A stretch of DNA of 64,000 nt from Hormiphora californensis (Eukaryota; Ctenophora; Tentaculata; Cydippida; Pleurobrachiidae). The notes below the pieces were generated by a model. That model had not been told where the DNA came from. It saw only the letters and a list, made by a program, of their open reading frames with translations, and did not search any database. Of this stretch, positions 25,201-34,200 are shown one piece after another; positions within the stretch are counted from its first letter, which is position 1, and each line of letters opens with the position of its first letter. The translations under genes were made by a program, and so were the position numbers. The DNA lies in assembly GCA_020137815.1 (NCBI GenBank), contig CM035362.1, positions 832,605 to 896,604 on the forward strand, written 5' to 3'.

Positions 25201-28200
25201 GACCTACAACTATGGCTAATGCAACTATGGCTAAAAGAATCTATTAGCCATAGATGTATGCAACTATGGCTGAAAGATTCTATTAGCCATAGATGCATAC
25301 AACTATGGCTAAAAGAAATGTGATCTGATCAGGTTCTATTAGCCATAGCTAATGAGCGTGAGAGGGACATGAGAGGGGCATGAGAGGGACGTGAATTTAT
25401 GAGTGATCGAATCATCCCACCATATTATGGAACTTGATAATCATAATGGGCACAAATCTAAACGATTTACATCATAATAAACCCAATAACACATCAATCA
25501 GAATTACACGATCAGTTCATTTTCGATATAATGATAAATCACGCCCTTCTTCAGAGAGTTCATGGAGTTTTTCAAGGTGTTAAACAGCTCCTTATTATGA
25601 CAATGTTTAGACACAATAAACAACTCCGCAACAGGTCTGATTTTCGTGAGAGTAGAATATGATGCTGCTCCCAGAAGCTGTCTGGCTGAAGTTTGTCTCC
25701 TTGCACAGTCTTCTAAAACTTCCCGGTACTCGTTGCAGTAGACTTCAACTGATGATATGTTTCTCCTTTTCCTGATAAGATAAAGACTTTTCATTGGTCG
25801 CATTAGAAAGATACAGTTTTTCTCTTTCTAACGCAACCAGGATCAAGTCTTTATCTTATCAGGAGCCAGAGATATGATCGAAACAACCGGAAAAAATCTT
25901 TCGCGTTGATGTCGTTTAAAAACGCAGGCAGCGTGATGCCCTGTTATTAAATATTAGAACAAACACTGGTGGATATTCCTTCTTGGCGTCATACAACATA
26001 AGGGGAACAACGGGAAGAAGTTTAGATATCTAGATTATTTTGCATTGTTGGTGGTGGAATGTGTGTGTGATAGGGAAGTCGGTAACATTGTCATAGCGTT
26101 ATTGTAGTCGGTTAAGTAGTGAAGTACTTACCAATTTTGTCACACTGTGGTATATCACTTGACCATGATCCGTTCTTCTGACAAGTCAATGTTTCATTCC
26201 CCACAAGGATATGAGGGGCAGTACATTTGATCGTGGCTGTTTTCCCTGTTGTTGAGGCAGTCCAGCTTCCTTGTGTTGATCCCCCAACAGTAAATGCAGG
26301 ACACTCGACTAGGGGAAAATTTTTTTCAAATGTTCAGAAATTAAAGGGCGTGTGAATAGAGCTAATGAAGTGTGAATTTTATACTTACTAATTTTGTCAC
26401 ACAGTGGTATATCACTTGACCATGATCCGTTCTTCTGACAAGTCAATGTTGCATTCCCCACAAGGATATGGGTGGCAGCACATTCGATCGTGGCAGTTTT
26501 CCCTGTTGGTGAGGCAGTCCAGTTTCTTTGTGTTGATCCCTCAACAGTAAATGCAGGACACTCGACTAGGGGAAAATTTTGTTCAAATTCTCGGAAATTA
26601 AAAGGCATTTGAATTGAGTTATTGATGTGTGAATTTTATACTTACTAATTTTGTCACACTGTGGTATATCACTTGACCAAGATCCGTTCTTCTGACAAGT
26701 CAATGTTGCATTCCCCACAAGGCTATGGGTAGAATCACATTCGATGGTGGCAGTTGTTCCTATTGTTGATTCAGTCCAGTTTCTTTGTGTTGATCCCTCA
26801 ACAGTAAAGGCGGGACACTTAGCTGGTTTTGAATAGAAAAAGTAATTAGTTTGAGTTGTTATGGGAAGCTTGGGTACACCTTGCAGTTCATTGTAGTCGA
26901 CTTGAGTGATATAATGTACTACACGACCTGTGCAGTACTGTACACTGAGTTTAGCCCCCCCCCCCCTTGATTCCCTTACCTGCTCTGTAGAAGTTAGATG
27001 CTGAGTCATAGCTAATAAACGATATCACATTCACAACATCACCACCCAGCTTTTGAACACACTTGTTGTTTGAACTATCTGCGAACAGGTAGTTCAGCAC
27101 CTCCACATTATTACATGTGATGATGATGGCGGTCTCTGTTTTGGCAATCGTCCAGATATTCTCCACCTCCATTGGGGGTTGTACTGGTAGGTCTGTGTAG
27201 TCGATGCAGCGATCTATTTTATACTGAGTCGGGGAGGAGAACTTCACAATCACATTACTGATCCAGTTGCTGTCGCTGCCGTTTAATTGCAAAAATATCG
27301 ACCAATCACTCCGTTCATGGTCCGTCTTTATCTGGAGAGGTGTTCCCTCCAGGTCCCAGGGTACACTTACATCCCGCTTTACAGCTATCCAATCTGAGAG
27401 AATGTAAGTCGGGTGTAAGTCTCATCATACCACCCCCAAACTTTGCAGTACAGTGGTTATATACCCATACAAATACAATGTAGACCTTTACCTGCTCTGT
27501 AGAAGTCCGATGCTGTGTCCCCATTGTCAAATATGATCTCCTCCACAATATCACCATCCCACCTTGGAACACAGTCGCTAGCTGAACTATCTGCGAACAG
27601 GTAGTTCAGCACCTCCACATTATTACATGCGATGATGATGGCAGTCTTTGTTTTGGCAATCGTCCAGATCTTATTCACCTCCACCGGTGGCTCTACTGGC
27701 AGGTCTGTGTAGTTGCTTCCGCACTTGCCGATCTTATACTGGATTGGGGAAGAGAACCATACATACACGGCACCGATCGTGTTTTCATCATTTTTGGACG
27801 TCCTCAGTGTCCTCACATTGATCTTGTCATTACTACCCAATGTGGAGTCCGTCTTTATCTGGAGAGGTGTTCCCTCCAGGTCCCATGGTATCCCCACTTT
27901 CCGCTCTACAGCTGTCCAGTCTGAGAGAATTTCAGTATAATCAGGGATCTGGCTGCTTGGATTGGAATCAAAATATGGTATGCCTGTATTTAAAAGGCAT
28001 GCCTCCGTGAATGGGACGATTGGTTTAATTGACTAACCTGCAAGGGTGGCAGTACCCCAGAATACAGATATAAAGAGAAGGAATCGTATCATTGACATGG
28101 TGATTGCTAAACGGGACAATATTAAAATCTCTGCTAAACCAAATGACAACGCCCAAGATCAAATGAAGTTGTCTCTACGATCTATGCTGCTCTCCTACCA

Positions 28201-31200
28201 AAGCAATGCATTATCAGGAGTGAGATTTATGTGTTGAACTAGGGAGAGAGAGGAATGTGCGCTCCAGCTGATCATGAATAGCATCAAGTGATAGAGGGAG
28301 TCAGAGAGAGAGATAGAGAGACTGTCCTTAAAAACAGGTACGCAAACGCACCGTTTGTGTAGTACGTGGGAAAAATCTGAAAATTTCAGTGAAAATGGGC
28401 CAAAATACTTTGAAGAAGGTTATCCTCCGGCCCGGTAAATCGGTGCCCGACCATATAAAGAAGGGGTGACTAAATATGTTATTTTCAGATAAAAGATAAG
28501 AAGGCTCTACTGTTGATGTCTATTGTACAAAACAAGCGAGATTTTATACAGATGATGCTTGATGAGGTAAAAGATTTGTAAAAAATTAACATGTCCCCCC
28601 CCTCCCGGTAAAAGATTTAATCCCTTTTTCTTCTTTCACATTTCTTTAATTCAGTCCCATTCTATCCACCATGTGGCGGGGTGGACACTGGACATTGCTA
28701 GTCGTTGTTCTCTTAGTTAAAGTAACAAACTCTCTCTGTTGCTATGTCCCTCCTCCACCACCCTCCCTTTCCACCACTAACCTCTCTCTCTGCAGGATCT
28801 GGATATGAAGGATCTATTGACCCACCATGAGCTGGCCACCCTATACAATGACACTTTTGATAAAACTATGGTGTGCTTCAAAGGATTTGCTAGGATGAAA
28901 AAGGTTCGTTATTACTCTCCGCTTACAATGAAATAATAGATTCAGTTACATTTAGTCATTTAGCCTTTGACATGTTTTGTCCAAACCCATTTTGTCGAAC
29001 AAGGCAACCTGTAATCATTCCAAGAATACTACTTGTTGTAATAATGTTTCCCTCTCTATAACAGGACGAGAACTGTGATAAACTAGCTCTGCGGCACATT
29101 GGTAGGATGATGGAGTTGATTCTGGAGGGGTCTTTCCAGAGTGAATTTACCAAACCAGGCTACTCATCAATCGACACATTCGAACAGAAATTTGAGGTTA
29201 GTTTGGAACTCTACCAACGACTGTCTCCTCTTCTGCTCTTCAATACACTTATTCAACACAGAACCCTAACTATTGGTGTTTACTAAAACTCCTCCCAACA
29301 TCCCAGAACCCGTACGATGTGCTGGTAGTGTACGCGGTATTTGTTGAATCACAAGACATGGCCCTGCTGTTTTGGGAGCGCTGCAAGACACCAATCACAA
29401 CTGGTATGTGTACCCACATCTTGATCAACCCTCTCTATATACCCACATCTTGATCAACCCTCTCTATATACCCGCCGACAGGGTAGCCGCCGCTCCGCAA
29501 CAAGACAGCCCACATATTTTGTTGATCCAACGTTACAATGAGCTCTATGTTCTGATAGCTGGTAGTTTAACTAATTTTCTTCCTCGCAGCATTGATCGCA
29601 AGTAAGATGAACAAGTACCTGTCACACGCTCAGAGTCTCCGACTGAATCGTGATGAGGAACATGAGAGGCAGCTGGATGAATGGGCAGCGTAAGTTACCA
29701 TAGTTACCATCATGTTGCCTTGGTTACCATCATGTTGCCTTAGTTACCATCAGGCATCATGTTGCCTTGGTTACCATTATGTTGCCTTGGTTACCATCAT
29801 GTTGCCTTGGTTACCAACATGTTTCCTTGGTTACCATCATGTTTCCTTGGTTAACATCATGTTGCCTTGGTTACCATCATGTTACCTTGGTTACCATTAT
29901 GTTGCCTTGGTTACCATCATGTTGCCTTGGTTACCATCATGTTGCCTTGGTTACCATCATGTTGCGTTGGTTACCATCATGTTGCCTTGGTTACCATCCT
30001 GTTGCCTTGGTTACCATTATGTTGCCATGGTAACTAACCCCCCCCCCCTCTCCCAGAGAGTTCGAGGCCCTGGCAGTGGGTACAATGAACAGGGTATATA
30101 GGGAGCGGAACCACCAGAAAGAGTTATGGGTGGATGTCCTGACTACCAAACACGAGAGTTGGGGGTACCTGAACAACATTGATCTTGCTATATCTACCTC
30201 TGCAAAGACTTTCGTGGCACAGGTATGTGTGTACCATTGCAGTACTGTCAAGGTTGAATTTGAATCACACTTTTGACATGTTTAATGCCGGAGGAATCAC
30301 ACCAGAGACGCTGAACACAATGTATAATTACCAAGTAGATCTGACCTCCAGAGTGACCAATATAACTATAAGACTGATCACATATATCTCTGACAGGGAG
30401 CAGTACAGACCCACCTGACGGATATCTGGCTGGGTAGAATCCACGGGACACAGTTCTGGGGTAAGATCCTTCTCTGTGGTCTACTGCCCCTCATTGGACC
30501 TCTGTTTATCCGGTTTGTTAACGCTGGTAGTAACGATGAAGAGGTAGAGGAGCCTGTCACAGGGGTGGTACAGAATGATAATGCGAAACAACCTGTATCA
30601 GAGGATATGGAGATGAATGCTGCTGATGTGGCCGATAAAAGTACGTGTAATAATATATTAATTAAAGCTGTCAGGCTAATGTTCTGACCGCGGTTCTTGA
30701 AGGAAATAAGAATAAGGGTCAGGACAGTGCTCTTTAAAGTCAATTAAATTAAAAAATAAGCCTATAGGACCGTCGGAGTCAATTCGGGGTTATTTTGAGG
30801 TCATTTCATTTTATACATTTTTATTAACTTCTCTCTCTAGACGAGCCTGCAATGGATCACGGAAGTGACTCTAATGGAGCCGATAAGTTGTCTCTGGCTG
30901 GAAAGATTTACTGTTTCTACACCGCTCCAATCGTCAAATTCCAATACTACTGCGTACGTAACATGTGCAATTTGGTTAGACTTTTTAGACCTTTTTTTTA
31001 GCATTAGAAAAGTTCATCGGTACCCTGATTTTGAGACATGGACTTCACTTTATTTAGGGCTGGACCTCCCCAATAAATAGATAATGAATTAATGTCCCCC
31101 TGCAGTTGACCTACATGGTGTTCCTTGGTTTCTACGTGTATCATCTCAACTTTGCCAAACCGAGCAACAAAGACGAGTGGTAGGTTATTTGTCTATAATT

Positions 31201-34200
31201 TGTCTATAATTTGTCTATAATACACGTCCTATCTGTACAAACCCGTTAACTCAACAGAATCCAAATGCAGCAATCACTTTACCATTCTCTCGGCAGGTTG
31301 AAAGATGGAGATGAAGACTGGGTAATTGGTAGATACAGCGCAACAGAAATATTCCTCATTGTATTTGTAATAAGTACACTACCAGTCGAAATAACGCAGG
31401 TAGGTTCCTGTAAAAAGGAACACTTTTTATTCAAGAATTTCCCCCTACTCAATCTGATTCACGCAATCTCCTCGGTAACTAATTCCCGGCCTCCCAATTA
31501 ACCAATCAAATCTCTATAATTAATAACTAACCAACCAATTCTCCCGGTAGATACGTGATCAGATACCTCGGAAGATCGGCCAGAAACTATTGTCCTACCT
31601 GAAGGATATTTTCAACATAGTCGATGTTCTGGCACTCGGATTTTTTGTCGTTGGATGGTTTATAAAGGTAAGATTATATTATGCCCATATATGGATGCAT
31701 GAATCCATGCCCATATATGGATGCGTGCCTCCATGACCATGTATAATATGGATCCTAATACCTCTATCCATCAGTTAGGGGGAGATGAAAGATACCTTGT
31801 TCCACTGGATGGTGGACTTGGCTGGAACAATTCCTATCACCTCTGTATGATATTCTCATTTCTCTGCTACACCCTTCGAATCATGCAAGTACGTATTCCA
31901 AGTAATTAGTAATTCTGTACAAAGAATAACCTTGTATTATTTTTTTCAAAAGATCATTGCCAGTTAATTTCTAAATAGTAACAACTCCCCCCATTCAGCT
32001 GTTCCAAATTCACCCTATCATGGGACCTAAGGTGGTAATGATCTTCAAGATGACTATCGACCTTCTCTTCTTCTTCATTATCATGGCCATCTTTCTAGCT
32101 GGATATGGTGTTTGCTCACAGGTAACAATTAATTCATGGTGATATCCCGATGGATGGTTTGCACTGCACCAGTGTATTCTAACTTCAATGCTAGAACAGC
32201 ACCCCATCATTTAGTAATAGTAATGATCTAATTAGTAGTTATTTCAATTCCCCATTTTACACTTTTTTCCCCAGGCGTTACTGAACCCGAATCAGAACGT
32301 CCAAAGTTACACGATCAACCAAACCAACTCAGAGATCCTATTTTCCATCTTCTTCCGGCCTTACATTCACGTGTTTGGGGAGCTGGACCTGGATGGCATT
32401 CAGAATGATTTCAAAATGGGTAGGTTTGTAGGTGTGTTATTGAGGGAAGGGCCAAGTCAGATAGCCATAATATGTCCCTAAAAACCAAGTTAATTGACCC
32501 ACTTGGCTAGTTAATTCACTAATTAACTCCCATCTAGGTCACTGTAACAAGGACACGTGGGGTAACTTGGAAGAGGACTGTAGTATTGAAGATCTAATGA
32601 TGGATAACACGGCTGAGCTCCATTACTACCTCAATATATTCCTGTTCTGTCTCTATCTTCTGATTGTTAATGTCCTCTTACTAAATCTCCTCATTGCTAT
32701 CTTCTCTAAGACGTGAGTGGGGAAGGAGGGGTGGAAGGAGGTGAGGTTTATGGGGTGAGTGGGTTTAGGAGGTCATGGAGTTATGTGGTTAGTGTTGGGA
32801 GGAATAGGGTTTAGAAGATAATATGGGATGTATAGGATATAAACATCACGTATCAATATCCAGGTACGACGACGTTCAATCAGATTCAAAACTAGTTTGG
32901 AGTAACCAGAGAGCTGAGATGATTCTGGAGTACAAAGACTTCAGCCCCATCCCAATGCCCCTCTCACTCCTGTACCATATCGTGGAGTTCTTTTACTATC
33001 TCTTCACACTGTGTAAACCACCCAGCAAGAAAGGTGAGTTTGGTTATTATAAATCGTTAATTTGATGGTGGCACTTGGACAAGGTACGGTTTCCCTGTTT
33101 ACAATGTTTTTTTACTATCAGCATTCTAGCAAATCAGCAAACAATCTAATTATGTAACTAACTAATTAACACAACTAATTACCAGATAATGATGATGATA
33201 TAGAGGGTCACATCTACCGTGTCAGTATGATTGAAGCAGAGGGGAGGGAGGATTATATGGCGGAGAGGAGGGAGGGAGAGGAACAGAATGATACGGGATC
33301 AGCTCTTAAAACAATCCAGGAACAGCTCGATCAACTGAGAGCACTGGTAAGGAATCATTCTTGGTAATGAATTGTGTAACCAAAAAGTCGAATTATATGT
33401 GTTAGCACTTCGAATGATAGATGTTGATTTCCTTTTCTCAATTAAATTCCAGTTCCAATCATTAATCAGCTCATTATTTACCACATATTATTCCCCCAGG
33501 TCAAGTCACAGGAGTCTCCAGAAGATCAGTCAGTACCACAGCCAAGAATATCATCAACAGACCGACCAATTGTATCCAAATTCGAATTTGAAAATAAAAT
33601 GATGTCTAGAAAGGTAAGAGAACTTTTGATCGCATTTTAGTAGCCCAGACAGCAGATTTATATACTCTCTTTACATAACGCGTTATAGCGTGACATGTAA
33701 CGCTTTATAGCGTGACATGTAACGCGTGTGTGTAAGATGTGTCCGTTACGTTTCGTGTCTATAGGGTGCTATACCAGAGCAGATAGATGTTAAACCACCA
33801 TCTTCTTTTAACCGTGTCACTGCACAAATGGACTTACAACTGAGGGTGAGCGGTGCTACAACAATGATCTGTGAAATTTGGGAGAAAATACGGCAGCTAA
33901 TAACCCCGTGCTGTCAATAATTGGCGTGTTGCTGCAACCACGATTCAGAGTGTACAGTGTACATTTTCATAAAACAATGTGATGTGATCCCTGTGATGTG
34001 ATCCCTGTGTTTGAGCATTCAATTGCAAGAAAGGCGTGAAACTACAGAGCCAAAAAGCACCAATATTCATTCTTTCATGATAGCGAAATTGCACTCATTC
34101 CTCAATAACAACTGCCCAATGCCGAGCTAACCATATATAATTGGCGGCTGTAAAGCAAATGCTCAGACAGATTGGCGGGCTGCTATATAATGTGCTACAG

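Noticed and set aside
29712-30101. Open frames of [13 protein letters not shown]-type repeats
   Set aside because: Translation of the 20-bp minisatellite in TRPM intron 15.
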